Positions 17,574-28,340 are shown, counted from the first letter of the stretch. The stretch is 64,000 bases of DNA from Clostridia bacterium (GCA_029258515.1 JARHYK010000018.1:1-64000); one strand, 5' to 3'. The notes: generated by a model not told the origin, from the letters alone. Program-made: numbers and translations.

Positions 17574-19479
17574 ACCAGAAGAAATTGAAATTTTGAAGAA
17601 GAAGACTATTAAGGAATTAATTGCACCAGCAGGAATTGATGCTTCTAAAATAGATCATTTAGAGATAATATCTAATGTAAAAAAATATGCTAGAAGTTTC
17701 TTTGTTTCTACGCTTCCTCGTATGTGTTCATTTCCAGAGTTATTTAGAGATTTATATTTCTTTGGTGACATTAATACATCAATATATATTACTCCTATTC
17801 CAGAAGCAAGATCTCAAAATGAGTTAAATAAAGTTATTAATGAGTTAGAAACAGAAAGAATAGTTGCAGCAGATAGAGGAAATATTAATAGAGAGAGTAG
17901 TTTAACACAAAAAAGACTAGAAACAGAAAGATTAAGAGATGAAATAGCAGCAGGATTTAATAAAATGTATGAATCATCTGTTATTTCTACAATGTATACG
18001 TATAGTTTAGATGATATGGAAAGATTGACTAAGATGCTTGCTTCTGAAATGTCAAAATCTTTAGTTGGAATCAAAAGTGCTTGGGGAATACAAGAAGAAG
18101 CTTTTAAATCTAATTTACCATTAATGGAGGACAAGGTTAAGAAGACACATTCTTTTGATAGTAGATCTATGGGAACTGTTTTTCCTTTTACAACTTCAGA
18201 TGTAGGACATCCTACAGGAATTCCTTTAGGATTTAATAAGCAAACAGGGACTCCAATATTATTTGATAATTTTTCGCCTACACTTACAAATTATAATATG
18301 GTTATTTTTGCTAAATCAGGTGCTGGTAAGTCAGTTACTATGAAAACTTTAATTTCAAGATCTTCTGTTCTTATGGGAATAGAGAGTTTGGCATTAGATG
18401 CTGAAGGTGAATATTCGATAGTTGCGGAAAGTTTGGGTGGAATTAATATTGTTATTAGCCCTAATTCTAAAACAATAATTAACTTATTTGATATTGAACC
18501 TGAAAGAATTAAAGATGAAATTACAGGTAGAGAAAGAATAGTATTAAATGTTGAAAATAAAGTTGAAGATGTTACGCAAGCACTACTTACAATGGCTAGA
18601 GGTAGTACAAGGAGCACAGAAGTAAATGAGCTTACAAAACAAGTTATTGCTGAATCTGTTGCAGAAGAATATGAAGCTTTAGGAATTACTAATAATCCTA
18701 ATAGTTTATATAAAAAAGATAATAATTTTAATAGTGTAGATAAGTTATATAGCCAAAAGAAAGAAATGCCTACTATTGGTAGTTGGTATAAAAGGATTCA
18801 AAGAAAAGCTGAAATGAATGAAAATAAAGATTATAGTTTTCATTATAGTTATTTGTTAAAAGTTATGAAACAGTATATTAGAGAATTTAATGGTCAGATG
18901 GCATATTTTGATGGCCAATCTACTTTTGAGTTGTTAGAAGGATCACCATTTATTAATTTAGATATTTCACAATTGGAAGAAAGATTTGCAAGACCACTGG
19001 CACAACAAATTTTACTTTCTTGGATTTGGGAAAAATTTGTTAAGAAAAATAGTGAAGATAGATCACAAGCTAGACAGAAAAGAGTTATAGTTGATGAGGC
19101 ATGGATGTTACTTCCTTATCCAGAAGCTGTAGACTTTTTAAATAAAATGGCAAGACGTGCTAGAAAGAGAAATGTTTCTTTAGCTATTATTTCACAAAGA
19201 TTTCAAGATTTTTATGAAAAACCAGAGGCTCAGGCTGTTCTTACTTCATCAGATACAAAACTATTTTTAGCACAAGATAAGTCAGAAATACAGTATTTGA
19301 AAGAAGTATTTAAGTTAAGTGAAGGAGAAGCAGGATTTTTAATTAATTGTTTGAAGGGTGAAGGATTATTAAAAGTAGGTAGTGATACAGCAATTATTCA
19401 AATTACTCCTACATCAAAAGAGTTTGAATTTGTAGAAACAAATTTGAACAAAATGATTAGAATGAAGAAAATGAGGTGA
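17524..19479 (+). CDS. virB4: VirB4-like T4SS ATPase
   Basis: VirB4 is the universal ATPase of type IV secretion systems. The 651-residue product has an N-terminal domain (FFVSTLPRMCSFPELFRDLY), Walker A AKSGAGKS at about residues 263-270, LALDAEGEYS, Walker B RVIVDEAWMLL and the VirB4/TraC helix MARRARKRNVSLAIISQRFQ. The frame is open from 17488, but GGAGGAGAGG lies just before ATG 17524 (MKKRKQQLEVEK), my chosen start. It overlaps the preceding gene by 50 bases and is followed at once by the VirB6-like gene. This is the best single marker that the locus is a T4SS. Confidence 0.93.
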   Translation: MKKRKQQLEVEKNQVSRPEEIEILKKKTIKELIAPAGIDASKIDHLEIISNVKKYARSFFVSTLPRMCSFPELFRDLYFFGDINTSIYITPIPEARSQNELNKVINELETERIVAADRGNINRESSLTQKRLETERLRDEIAAGFNKMYESSVISTMYTYSLDDMERLTKMLASEMSKSLVGIKSAWGIQEEAFKSNLPLMEDKVKKTHSFDSRSMGTVFPFTTSDVGHPTGIPLGFNKQTGTPILFDNFSPTLTNYNMVIFAKSGAGKSVTMKTLISRSSVLMGIESLALDAEGEYSIVAESLGGINIVISPNSKTIINLFDIEPERIKDEITGRERIVLNVENKVEDVTQALLTMARGSTRSTEVNELTKQVIAESVAEEYEALGITNNPNSLYKKDNNFNSVDKLYSQKKEMPTIGSWYKRIQRKAEMNENKDYSFHYSYLLKVMKQYIREFNGQMAYFDGQSTFELLEGSPFINLDISQLEERFARPLAQQILLSWIWEKFVKKNSEDRSQARQKRVIVDEAWMLLPYPEAVDFLNKMARRARKRNVSLAIISQRFQDFYEKPEAQAVLTSSDTKLFLAQDKSEIQYLKEVFKLSEGEAGFLINCLKGEGLLKVGSDTAIIQITPTSKEFEFVETNLNKMIRMKKMR

Positions 19480-19487
19480 ATAAAAAA

Positions 19488-21983
19488 ATGAAATTTTTTA
19501 CTAGTAAAAATGTATCACAAAAGATAATTATAGCATTAATAATATTAATACTTTTTAATTTCACTGTTCCAATACAAGCTAAAGCGGCAAATTTATTTGG
19601 AGAAATAGTTAATCTAATAGCAAAACTTGGAGATGTAGTTATGGGTGCACTTAATCATATGATGCTAGGTACTACCGAAATATTTGGTTCTGCTTTTTTA
19701 GATCAAGATGATCCGAATTTTAGTAATCCAGAGTCTTACTTGAATGCTGCAAACAAAACAAAATATGATTTTCCAGTTGAAATGCCGGTTAATTACGAGT
19801 TAGATGCATTGGGTTGGGATACTTTTAATAGTGTAGGAATACCTAATTTTGTGTATTCTCCTGAAAATATATTTGCTAATAGAATTGCAGCATTAGATGT
19901 TAATTTTATTAAGCCTCACACATTTACTCCTGCAGAAGTTGATAGTGAAGGAAATCCAACTGAAGATAGTGGAGATGATGAAACAAAAGGTAAACATCGT
20001 GGAAAATCTTCAGCTTCAGTTATTAGAGATGTAATTTCTTCTTGGTACAAGGCTTTTAGGAGTATAGCTATTGTAGGTCTTTTGATTGTTTTAGTATATT
20101 TGGGAATTAGAATTATTATTAGTTCTACTTCAGTTGATAAAGCAAAATATAAAGAAAGCTTGAAAGATTGGTTGATGGCATTAATTTTAGTAGTTACAAT
20201 ACATTATATTATGGCTGGAATTTTAATGTTTACAGAAAGTGTAACTAATATGATAAGTAAAGCTAATGGGGCAATAATAGTTAAGCTCCCACCACAAGAA
20301 GTTAAAAATCATAGTTTAGATAATGGTTTTAGAACTAATATGATGGGATATATTAGAATGATGGCACAAGCTGATGAATTTAGTGATAAAGCGGTTTTTA
20401 CAATAATTTATTTAGTTTTAGTTATATTTACTTGTATGTTTACAATAACATATTTGAAAAGGTTTTTATATATGGCGTTTTTCACAATAATAGCTCCTCT
20501 TGTTGCATTAACATATCCAATAGATAAGTTAAGGGATGGACAAGCGCAAGCTTTTAATATGTGGTTTAAAGAATATACTATGAATGCTATTATTCAGCCA
20601 GTACATTTGGTTTTATATACAGTGTTAGTAGGAAGTGCAATGGATTTAGCTGTAAATAATCCTATTTATGCTTGTGTAGCGATTGCTTTCTTATTACCAG
20701 CTGAAAAATTTATTAAGAAAATGTTTGGATTGGATAAAGCTCAAACTACTAGTGGACTTGGTGAAATTGCAGGTGGAGCTTTGGCAATGCAAGGAATTAA
20801 GATGCTTGGTAATCAAATAAAAGGTAGCAAGAAAGCAAAAGGAGTAAGTGGAAGCGATAGTTCTGGCAATTCTAATGTTAATAGTAGAGTTAGAGGGGCT
20901 AATTCAAATGTTCAAGCTCCATTTGAGTCTTTTGAGGGAAGCTCAACAAACAATAAGGATGAAGAAAGAAACAATAATAATCAAAAAGCTTTTCCTGATT
21001 TAAATGAAGATAGAAATCAAACCGTTGATGAACAGTTGGCAAGGGAAAAAAGTGAGACGGATGCTCAAAGTTATAGAGAGTCTGGATATAGTCCATCAGA
21101 ATGGGAAGCAAATAGAAGAAATGAGATTTTTGAAGAAAGGGCAAGACAGGAAGAAAAAGATAAAATCAAGCAAGATGAGAAAAATCCAGAAGTACCACTT
21201 GAAGATATGTCTAGAATGGATAGAATAAGAGCAAAGGGAAATGGTAAAGTTGGAAAAACAATGGATGGAATAGGTGCTGTTGTGGCTGGTAAAAAAAGAA
21301 AAATATCAAATAAGGCAAGAAATACATTTAATAAAGATGGTAGAAAGAAAATATATAAAGTTGCTAGAAGAGGTGCTGTTAAAGGGGCTGGAATGGCTTT
21401 AGGAGCAACTGCATTTGGTACGGCTGCTATGGCTGCTGGATTAGCAACAGGAGATTTTTCTAAAGCTATGTCTACAGCTGTTGGTGGAATGACATTAGGT
21501 GCCGGTATAGGTGGAAATATTGGTGACAATGCAGGTGATAAAATAAATTCAGAATGGGATGAGTCAAAAAAGACATTTGATTCTGTTTATCATACTAAAG
21601 CAGAAGTAAAACAAAGAGAACAAAAGAAATATGATGCTGATTGGAAAAGAGATGAGAAAAATTATCAATATTTATATAAACAAGGTATGAATAACGACGA
21701 AGCAAAAAAAATATTGGAAAGTGATTTAACTCAAAAATATTTGGATGCAGGTGTAACTGATATTGAGACTATATATAAGACACAAAAATTAATGAAAGAA
21801 AAACAATATAAAGATGAAAATTACGGTATTTCTTTAGCACAGGTTGCATCTAGACAAGGAAGCGATTACGTAAATGATTATTCAGCACAGAATGCATTTA
21901 TGGAGAATATTAAAAAGAAAAATGGAATCAATGATGATGTTGCAAAACAAATCAATAGAGATATTGTAAAAATAAAAGAATAG
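19488..21983 (+). CDS. VirB6/TrbL-like polytopic membrane protein
   Basis: An 831-residue protein with a signal-like N-terminus (hydrophobic to about VPIQAKA), a hydrophilic segment, then at least five transmembrane helices (IVGLLIVLVYLGIRIII; LMALILVVTIHYIMAGIL; FTIIYLVLVIFTCMFTITYL; LYMAFFTIIAPLVALTYP; AIIQPVHLVLYTVLVG). A long, charged, low-complexity C-terminus of about 350 residues includes a glycine- and alanine-rich stretch. The layout is that of VirB6/TrbL channel proteins of Gram-positive T4SS. GTG 19476 is possible, but TGAGGTG is better spaced for ATG 19488. Function is inferred from topology and neighbours. Confidence 0.75.
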   Translation: MKFFTSKNVSQKIIIALIILILFNFTVPIQAKAANLFGEIVNLIAKLGDVVMGALNHMMLGTTEIFGSAFLDQDDPNFSNPESYLNAANKTKYDFPVEMPVNYELDALGWDTFNSVGIPNFVYSPENIFANRIAALDVNFIKPHTFTPAEVDSEGNPTEDSGDDETKGKHRGKSSASVIRDVISSWYKAFRSIAIVGLLIVLVYLGIRIIISSTSVDKAKYKESLKDWLMALILVVTIHYIMAGILMFTESVTNMISKANGAIIVKLPPQEVKNHSLDNGFRTNMMGYIRMMAQADEFSDKAVFTIIYLVLVIFTCMFTITYLKRFLYMAFFTIIAPLVALTYPIDKLRDGQAQAFNMWFKEYTMNAIIQPVHLVLYTVLVGSAMDLAVNNPIYACVAIAFLLPAEKFIKKMFGLDKAQTTSGLGEIAGGALAMQGIKMLGNQIKGSKKAKGVSGSDSSGNSNVNSRVRGANSNVQAPFESFEGSSTNNKDEERNNNNQKAFPDLNEDRNQTVDEQLAREKSETDAQSYRESGYSPSEWEANRRNEIFEERARQEEKDKIKQDEKNPEVPLEDMSRMDRIRAKGNGKVGKTMDGIGAVVAGKKRKISNKARNTFNKDGRKKIYKVARRGAVKGAGMALGATAFGTAAMAAGLATGDFSKAMSTAVGGMTLGAGIGGNIGDNAGDKINSEWDESKKTFDSVYHTKAEVKQREQKKYDADWKRDEKNYQYLYKQGMNNDEAKKILESDLTQKYLDAGVTDIETIYKTQKLMKEKQYKDENYGISLAQVASRQGSDYVNDYSAQNAFMENIKKKNGINDDVAKQINRDIVKIKE

Positions 21984-21995
21984 GAGGAATTCATT

Positions 21996-22922
21996 TTGGG
22001 AAAATTATTTAGATTTTATAATAGAAATAATAAGAAAATATGGACAGTTGTAATAATAATAGCATTTATATTTTTATTAAGAAATACTTTAAATCAATTT
22101 TATAAAGATAAGAATAAAGAAGTAAGTGACAAAAAAGAAAATATTGTTATAAAAGATGATAAATATGAAAATCAGAGTGAATCCCTTGTATCAGGAAAAA
22201 AAGTTTCTGAAAATTATCAAGATAAGTTTGGAAAATTAGTTGATAGTTTTTTAATATATTGTACAAACCATGAGCCTGAAAGGGCTTATGGTTTGTTGTC
22301 TAATGATTGTAAATCTATTTTATATCCAACACAAGAAGTATTTCAAAAAAAATATTATAATAATAGGTTTAATGGAGATAAAAAATATAGTTTCAAATCG
22401 TGGACTTCTAATGACCAATATGTTTATTTAGTTAAAGTTTTTGATAATATGCTTGCGACAGGAAAAAGTAGTGATAAAGATTATATGCAAGATTATATAA
22501 CAGTTGTTAAAGAAGGAAATGACTACAAATTAAATATTGACAATTTTGTTGGAAAAAAAGTAAGAAATAAAGAAATAAAAGTAGATACTGATTTAAGTAT
22601 TGAAGTTAAATATTCTGAAATTTTTATGGATTATGAAATTACAGAGTTTGTAGTAAAAAATTATTCTAATAATATAGTAATTATGGATTCAAGAAAAAAC
22701 TCAGATACAGTTTATTTGGTAGATTCAAGTAATATTAAGTTTGAGGCTTTAACATATGAAAATGGTGAAAATGATTTTAGAATATATCCAAATGAAGAAA
22801 AGAAAATTAGAATAAAATATACAAACCCATATAGGGATAAGAAAAAAACAGAAAAATATATTTTTTCTGATGTATATTTTAATGGCAAAGTAAAAAATAT
22901 AGAAATAGATTTGCATAAATAG
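21996..22922 (+). CDS. Membrane-anchored VirB8/NTF2-like protein
   Basis: A 308-residue protein with a single N-terminal transmembrane helix (about residues 14-31) and an extracellular domain that carries AYGLLSNDCKSILYPTQEVF, the pattern of NTF2-like folds in VirB8/TcpC proteins, followed by a beta-rich C-terminal domain (about 200-308). The start is TTG with AGGAGG 8 bases upstream. Similar AYxLL...F..EEF patterns recur in the genes at 27448 and 28341. The VirB8 role is inferred from topology and operon position, not from a firm sequence match. Confidence 0.5.
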   Translation: MGKLFRFYNRNNKKIWTVVIIIAFIFLLRNTLNQFYKDKNKEVSDKKENIVIKDDKYENQSESLVSGKKVSENYQDKFGKLVDSFLIYCTNHEPERAYGLLSNDCKSILYPTQEVFQKKYYNNRFNGDKKYSFKSWTSNDQYVYLVKVFDNMLATGKSSDKDYMQDYITVVKEGNDYKLNIDNFVGKKVRNKEIKVDTDLSIEVKYSEIFMDYEITEFVVKNYSNNIVIMDSRKNSDTVYLVDSSNIKFEALTYENGENDFRIYPNEEKKIRIKYTNPYRDKKKTEKYIFSDVYFNGKVKNIEIDLHK

Positions 22923-22946
22923 GAATAGAGGAAAAGAGGTGAAATC

Positions 22947-25900
22947 TTGAAAATTTTTAATAAAGATGGTAAAAAACAAAGTAAGATAAAATCAAAAATA
23001 AAATCTAAACTGACAGGAACATTATTAGGAATTGTTATTATGAAAATAATACCTATATTATTAATTTCTTCAATAATATTTACTGCGGTTTCATGGGTTG
23101 TAGAGTTAATTAATGCTGAAAATAATCCTAAAAAGCTATATGAAGAAATTGGTGAAAATAATTTAAATCAATTGATAGCTATAGCAGGAAATTCATTAGA
23201 TGGGTATTATGTAGGGTATAAAGAAGGTCTGGATGCTAAATTAGAAAAAGTAGTAAAAGAGTATAAAAAAGCTGGATATAAAGATATTTCTAAAAAACTT
23301 TTATTGAAGATGATACAAGCTGAACTATATACGCAATACCCTAATTTGGAAGGAAAAATTGGTCATGAAATAAAGATGAATGAAGAGAAAAATAAAGACG
23401 GAGATAACAAAGATTCTAAAATAAATAGTTTAGATGATTTTCTATTTATAGGAGATTCAATTACTGTTGGATTAGAAAAACATATTGATGCTAAACATAT
23501 TGTAAAAGCACAAGTAGGTGTTGGAGCAAATTATTGGTTGGACCATTTTAATGAGTTTCCAGAAAGTGATAAAGTAAAAGGTATAAATATTTGTTTAGGA
23601 ACAAATGATTATGGGGATGGTATAGATAATATAAAAAAATTAATTGTTAAGCTACATAAGAAATATCCTAAAAATAAAATTTTTATTGATAATTTACTAC
23701 CAGATAATAGTACAAATGTTGAAAAAAATAAAAGAAAAATATATATTGATGGGCTTAAAGCATTTTGTAAAGAACAGGAATATTTAATTTTCATAGATCC
23801 TTCTAAGGATATACAGATGGGGTATGATGGAATTCATCCAAAGAGTGAAGAAGAATATAGAAAGTTATGGGAAAATATAAAAAATGAAATACTTAAAAAT
23901 GATGCAAATATTAATCAGGAGCCAAAACTTTTAATTGGACAAGATACTGGTAAAGGAAGAAAAGGTTTTCAAGGTGGAGTTAAAATTAGAAGAGTAACAC
24001 CAGATAAAAAGTTAGGTGAATTTGTAAATGTAGGTGGAGGAGAACTTACAGATGGCACGGTTATGTCTGGTGAGTATGTTGGAATTATTAATAATTATTT
24101 AATTAGAAGTGGAGCTGCAGGGGAATGGGCTGTATATGCTAAAAATCTTAATAATGGTAAAGAGCTTGCGATGTTAAATAGTCAAAAAAAGAATTTGTCT
24201 GCTAATTTTATAGATTTATTTATTATGGCAGTTGCATACGAGAAAAATATTGAAGATGAAGAATTAATTGAGAGAATGATGACTAAAAATGATAAGAATG
24301 CAACTGATCAATTAATTGATAAAATAGGAATTGAAAAAATAAATGAATATTTAAAAAATAATGGATATAATGGAACACAGGTTAATACAAAAGTTGTAAA
24401 GAAAGAAACAGGAAAAAATAATTACACATCACCTTCAGATGTTGGAAATTTGTTAGAGAAAATTTATAATAAAAAATGTGTTAGCAAAAAGGCATCCGAG
24501 AAAATGATAGAGTATTTAAAAAATCAGAAGGAAAAAGATGGTATACCAGCTGGAATTGATAAAAAAGATAAGGTTGAAATAGGAAATAAAGTTGGTAGAG
24601 AAGATTTAGTACAAAATGATGCAGGGATTGTATATAAAGATGGAGATCCATATGTTTTAGTTGTAATGGGTTCTAGCTTAGAAAATGCAGAATTAGGCAA
24701 AAAAGACATAAAAGAAATTTCTAAGATAATTTATGATAAAGTAAGTAAAAAGAATGAGAAGGAAGAGAAAGAGGAAAAAGAAGTATTAAATGTTAAGTAT
24801 GATACTTCTATCAAATCAAAAGTATATGATATGATATATATATCACAAGAAGAGTTTGATAAAAAAATAGAAGCTAAGGATAAGGATATATTGAAGTATT
24901 ATACTTTAGATGGGGATTGGAAATTAATTACTGCAAAGTGGTCATATTCAGATGATTCTGGGTTGGAATTTCAAAAAAATGCATCAATTGATTATAAAAG
25001 TGCACTAAAAAAATATATGACACCTTTTGAGTATTTAATGAATTACTATATAGATATTAAAGATGAAAGATTTATAAATGATTTTGCAAATTTAATTATG
25101 GATAGTGAATTTGTTATTTCTGTTCAGGATAATGTTACTACTACAGATACTAAAATTACTATTGAAACTGTATATGATAATCCAAAGTATAATTTTGATA
25201 CTTCAAGAGGAAGTTATGTAGAAAGTGTATCAACTAATATAGATCTTACATATATAGATACATGGTTTGTAAAGTTTTGGAAAGATATTGATTATACACA
25301 GCATTTTGGAACTTTATATCATGGTGAATATGTTTCTGAAAAACAAAAGGCGATTATTGAAAAAGCACGTAGTGGAAAGGTAAAAGCAAAAGGAAGAGTA
25401 AAAGAGGAAGATTGGGTCGAAAAGGTATATAAAGCAGAAGGATATAAAATCAAAAAATACTGTTGTCCATCAAATGCGGCAGAGGAAGCATTAGCATTAG
25501 GAGGAACTGATAAGGAAAAAATTCCTGTAGGTGCATTGGTATTTGGAGATTTAGAAAAAGGAAGAAAGTGTACAGAATGTGATAAGCATAAAGGAATGGT
25601 TGGAATTTATGTGGGAAATGGAGAAGTTAGTAGTTATTCTTCAAAAAGAAAAAGAGGAGTTGTAGATAAGCTAGATGATTGGATAGATGATTTTGGCTGG
25701 AGTGGATGGGGCTGGTACCCAGGTACAGAAAATATACCAGATGCTAATGTTAATGTTGATAGTGTAACAGAGAAAAAATTAAAATTAAGTGGTAAAGTCG
25801 AAGAAAAAGATAATCAATCTATTAATGTTAAAGAAGGAGAACCTCTTATAATTTTGGAAGAAAAGAAATATACTACAGAGGCAGGAGGAAATGTTACTGA

Positions 25901-27389
25901 ATATATTAAGAAGAAAATAAATTCACAGATTATTACAACAACAAATACACATTCAATAAGTAATAAATATGAAACAGGAGAAAGTCATATTACAGGGAAT
26001 GAGAAGAAGTTTTTAAAATTATTTGCAGATAATCCAGAGGCTTTAGAAAGTTTAACAGGAGATTGGCTTTTAGATTTAATGGAGAATAATGAAAGAACGG
26101 CTTCAATGCTTGATTTAACTAAATATTTGCTATATTGTTTGGATAATAAAAAATATAATTATGGTGTTACAGAATTTAATTTTGAACAATTTTATCCAAG
26201 TTTGAATAAAGTAAATAGTTCAAGAGGAATGTTGTCGTTGACGAAACCAACTTTGTCAAGAGAAAAATTCATTGAAGCAATGCAGGCTTATGGTCCAAAA
26301 TCAGGAAATAAAGGGTTCATTCAAAATTTCATGCCATATGCAGCTGAAATTTATGATACTTCTGTTGAAGCTAATGTAAATCCAGAATTAGTAGTTGTTA
26401 CAGCAAAGGCTGAACAAAATTTCATAGCTGGAGGAGGGGCTAATAATTACTGGGGAATAGGAGTATATAATGGTTCTCAAACAGGAAGTTCATTTGCAAC
26501 TCTTTTTGATGGAATTAGAGGATATGCAGATGTCATTAGGACATATGATTATGGTGGATCACAAGAGGCAGCCATTATGCAAAGATATAATGAAAGAAAG
26601 GATTCTGGATGTGATCCTTTAGGATATGGTTTACCAGGAACACTTAGTGGAATGCAGTCAGTATATTCATTTTTAGGAAATCACGAACCTGGAAGTTCAG
26701 GAGCAGGAGGATATTATTATATGGACCCAGCGGTTGCAGGAGTTACAAAAATTTATGCGACACATGAAGAATTTGTGGCAAAATGTTTAAATGGAGGAAG
26801 TGAACATGCTCCAGGAACAAAGACAACTCCATGGGAACAAGGACAATATACTGCGTGGCAGCTAGAAGAAAAAATGAATATATGGAAGGATATCTTTGGT
26901 GAATATGGTTCTTTAAGCGGTAGTGGTGGTATTACTACAGATGAAGAAGCAAGACAATTGCAAGAGGATATAGAAAAGAATTGGATAAATACTGTTCCTC
27001 ATAAGAATTATGAAAGTCAAGGTGGACCTTTTGAAAAATATTGGGATAGTCCATACAATGTTTTAGAGAAATATCAATGTACATGGTGGGCATTTGGTAG
27101 AGCTTCTAAATATTTAGAAGGAGCAGGAGGAAAATATTCTAAATATCCAACACAACAAGGTAATGGAGGAGAATATTATGATATTAACAAAGCTAATGGG
27201 TGGTTTAATTATGGAAGTGAACCAAAGCCAAATTCAATTATATCATGGAAGGATGGAAACAGTTATGGACATGTTGCATACGTTGAAGGTGTTGGAATAG
27301 ATGGTATATATATTAGTCATGCAGGTAGTGGAAGTTCTTGGTTTGGAGTTCAAAAAATACCATTAGATGGAAGTATTTGGCGGATATAA
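22947..27389 (+). CDS. 1480-residue multidomain wall-acting protein of the T4SS-like locus
   Basis: A membrane-anchored, outward-facing protein in the position of VirB1-type wall hydrolases. Domains in order: transmembrane helix 24-53; SGNH/GDSL hydrolase 163-317 with GDS 169-171, GTND 218-221 and D294/H297 intact; beta-lactamase-like domain about 370-600 whose SxxK, SDN and KTG motifs read ANFID (419-423), NDK (448-450) and KVG (548-550); a clostridial spacer 620-790; an NlpC/P60-like segment 820-925 (C839, C840, H881) that looks degenerate; a lysozyme-like domain about 1100-1245 with E1156; and a C-terminal CHAP amidase 1355-1480 with C1378 and H1442. Start is TTG with GAGGTGA upstream. The substrate is presumably peptidoglycan and its acyl or acetyl groups (inference). 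Confidence 0.85.
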   Translation: MKIFNKDGKKQSKIKSKIKSKLTGTLLGIVIMKIIPILLISSIIFTAVSWVVELINAENNPKKLYEEIGENNLNQLIAIAGNSLDGYYVGYKEGLDAKLEKVVKEYKKAGYKDISKKLLLKMIQAELYTQYPNLEGKIGHEIKMNEEKNKDGDNKDSKINSLDDFLFIGDSITVGLEKHIDAKHIVKAQVGVGANYWLDHFNEFPESDKVKGINICLGTNDYGDGIDNIKKLIVKLHKKYPKNKIFIDNLLPDNSTNVEKNKRKIYIDGLKAFCKEQEYLIFIDPSKDIQMGYDGIHPKSEEEYRKLWENIKNEILKNDANINQEPKLLIGQDTGKGRKGFQGGVKIRRVTPDKKLGEFVNVGGGELTDGTVMSGEYVGIINNYLIRSGAAGEWAVYAKNLNNGKELAMLNSQKKNLSANFIDLFIMAVAYEKNIEDEELIERMMTKNDKNATDQLIDKIGIEKINEYLKNNGYNGTQVNTKVVKKETGKNNYTSPSDVGNLLEKIYNKKCVSKKASEKMIEYLKNQKEKDGIPAGIDKKDKVEIGNKVGREDLVQNDAGIVYKDGDPYVLVVMGSSLENAELGKKDIKEISKIIYDKVSKKNEKEEKEEKEVLNVKYDTSIKSKVYDMIYISQEEFDKKIEAKDKDILKYYTLDGDWKLITAKWSYSDDSGLEFQKNASIDYKSALKKYMTPFEYLMNYYIDIKDERFINDFANLIMDSEFVISVQDNVTTTDTKITIETVYDNPKYNFDTSRGSYVESVSTNIDLTYIDTWFVKFWKDIDYTQHFGTLYHGEYVSEKQKAIIEKARSGKVKAKGRVKEEDWVEKVYKAEGYKIKKYCCPSNAAEEALALGGTDKEKIPVGALVFGDLEKGRKCTECDKHKGMVGIYVGNGEVSSYSSKRKRGVVDKLDDWIDDFGWSGWGWYPGTENIPDANVNVDSVTEKKLKLSGKVEEKDNQSINVKEGEPLIILEEKKYTTEAGGNVTEYIKKKINSQIITTTNTHSISNKYETGESHITGNEKKFLKLFADNPEALESLTGDWLLDLMENNERTASMLDLTKYLLYCLDNKKYNYGVTEFNFEQFYPSLNKVNSSRGMLSLTKPTLSREKFIEAMQAYGPKSGNKGFIQNFMPYAAEIYDTSVEANVNPELVVVTAKAEQNFIAGGGANNYWGIGVYNGSQTGSSFATLFDGIRGYADVIRTYDYGGSQEAAIMQRYNERKDSGCDPLGYGLPGTLSGMQSVYSFLGNHEPGSSGAGGYYYMDPAVAGVTKIYATHEEFVAKCLNGGSEHAPGTKTTPWEQGQYTAWQLEEKMNIWKDIFGEYGSLSGSGGITTDEEARQLQEDIEKNWINTVPHKNYESQGGPFEKYWDSPYNVLEKYQCTWWAFGRASKYLEGAGGKYSKYPTQQGNGGEYYDINKANGWFNYGSEPKPNSIISWKDGNSYGHVAYVEGVGIDGIYISHAGSGSSWFGVQKIPLDGSIWRI

Positions 27390-27447
27390 ATTAAATGGAT
27401 ATATATATTTGGATGAACCTAAATAATAGTTAGAAAGGCGATAGGTT

Positions 27448-28320
27448 ATGAGTAAATTGAAAAAAATAATAATTATCATAGTTGTTTTAATATTAATATT
27501 AGGTGTAATTTTTATTGGAAAAATAGTTAATATGAAAAAAATCAAAGAATTACCACAAGATTCCAAAATTAAATTAAAAAAAGATATGGTAAGAGAAGAA
27601 AATGATATTATATTTTTTTCCATAGGTGATATGATACAAAAGATATATAATTATGGAAGTTATGGAAATTATGAGGCAGTATTTGAAATGACAAACAAAG
27701 AATATATGGATAAAAAGGGTCTAAGTCATGATAATTGTATAAGTGTTTATATGTCAAATGCTGATAAGATAAATTTTTATGTGCAAGAAGTATATAAACT
27801 CGAAAATTATGAAAATATTGTTTATTATATTTATGGAGATATAATAGAAAATAAATCAGTTAAAAATGTATATTTTAAAATGTTTTTAGATATTGAAAAT
27901 AATTCTTTTACTCTAGAACCTTTGGAAGAAAAAGAATATAGTATGGCTAAAAATGGAAAAATAAAAAGAGTTGGTAAAAAGAAGATTGAAAAAAATAAAT
28001 TTAATAATTTTGAGGTAAAGTCAATATATTCTAAAGAATTGGCTAAGAGGTATTTTAATGATTATATGGTAAAAATGCAGTATAAATCAGAAGAAGCATA
28101 TGAACTATTGGATGAACATTCTAAAAAAGAAAAATTCGTTAATTTAGATGAATTTAAAAAGTATATAAATAATAATAAAAATATGTTTTTTGAGAATTCA
28201 TATAATGAAAATAAAGTAGATATCAAAGAAGATTATCGAGAATATATTTTTTCAAATCAAAATGAAGAAGTATGTAAAATAATAGTGTATAAAGCTCATG
28301 AATATAAAGTTATTATATAA
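27448..28320 (+). CDS. Membrane-anchored protein with NTF2-like region
   Basis: A 290-residue protein with one N-terminal transmembrane helix (about residues 5-25) and two soluble halves. The second half contains RYFNDYMVKMQYKSEEAYEL and then EEFKKYI-like residues, a pattern shared with the proteins encoded at 21996 and 28341. I do not recognise a named family. It lies 58 bases after the large wall-acting protein and before another protein of the same kind, so it is probably an extracellular part of the same machine. Confidence 0.55.
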   Translation: MSKLKKIIIIIVVLILILGVIFIGKIVNMKKIKELPQDSKIKLKKDMVREENDIIFFSIGDMIQKIYNYGSYGNYEAVFEMTNKEYMDKKGLSHDNCISVYMSNADKINFYVQEVYKLENYENIVYYIYGDIIENKSVKNVYFKMFLDIENNSFTLEPLEEKEYSMAKNGKIKRVGKKKIEKNKFNNFEVKSIYSKELAKRYFNDYMVKMQYKSEEAYELLDEHSKKEKFVNLDEFKKYINNNKNMFFENSYNENKVDIKEDYREYIFSNQNEEVCKIIVYKAHEYKVII

Positions 28321-28340
28321 GTTGAATAGGAGTAGTATTT

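Noticed and set aside
23900-24800. Beta-lactam resistance domain
   Set aside because: The beta-lactamase-like domain in the 1480-residue protein lacks the serine, lysine and KTG residues required for catalysis.
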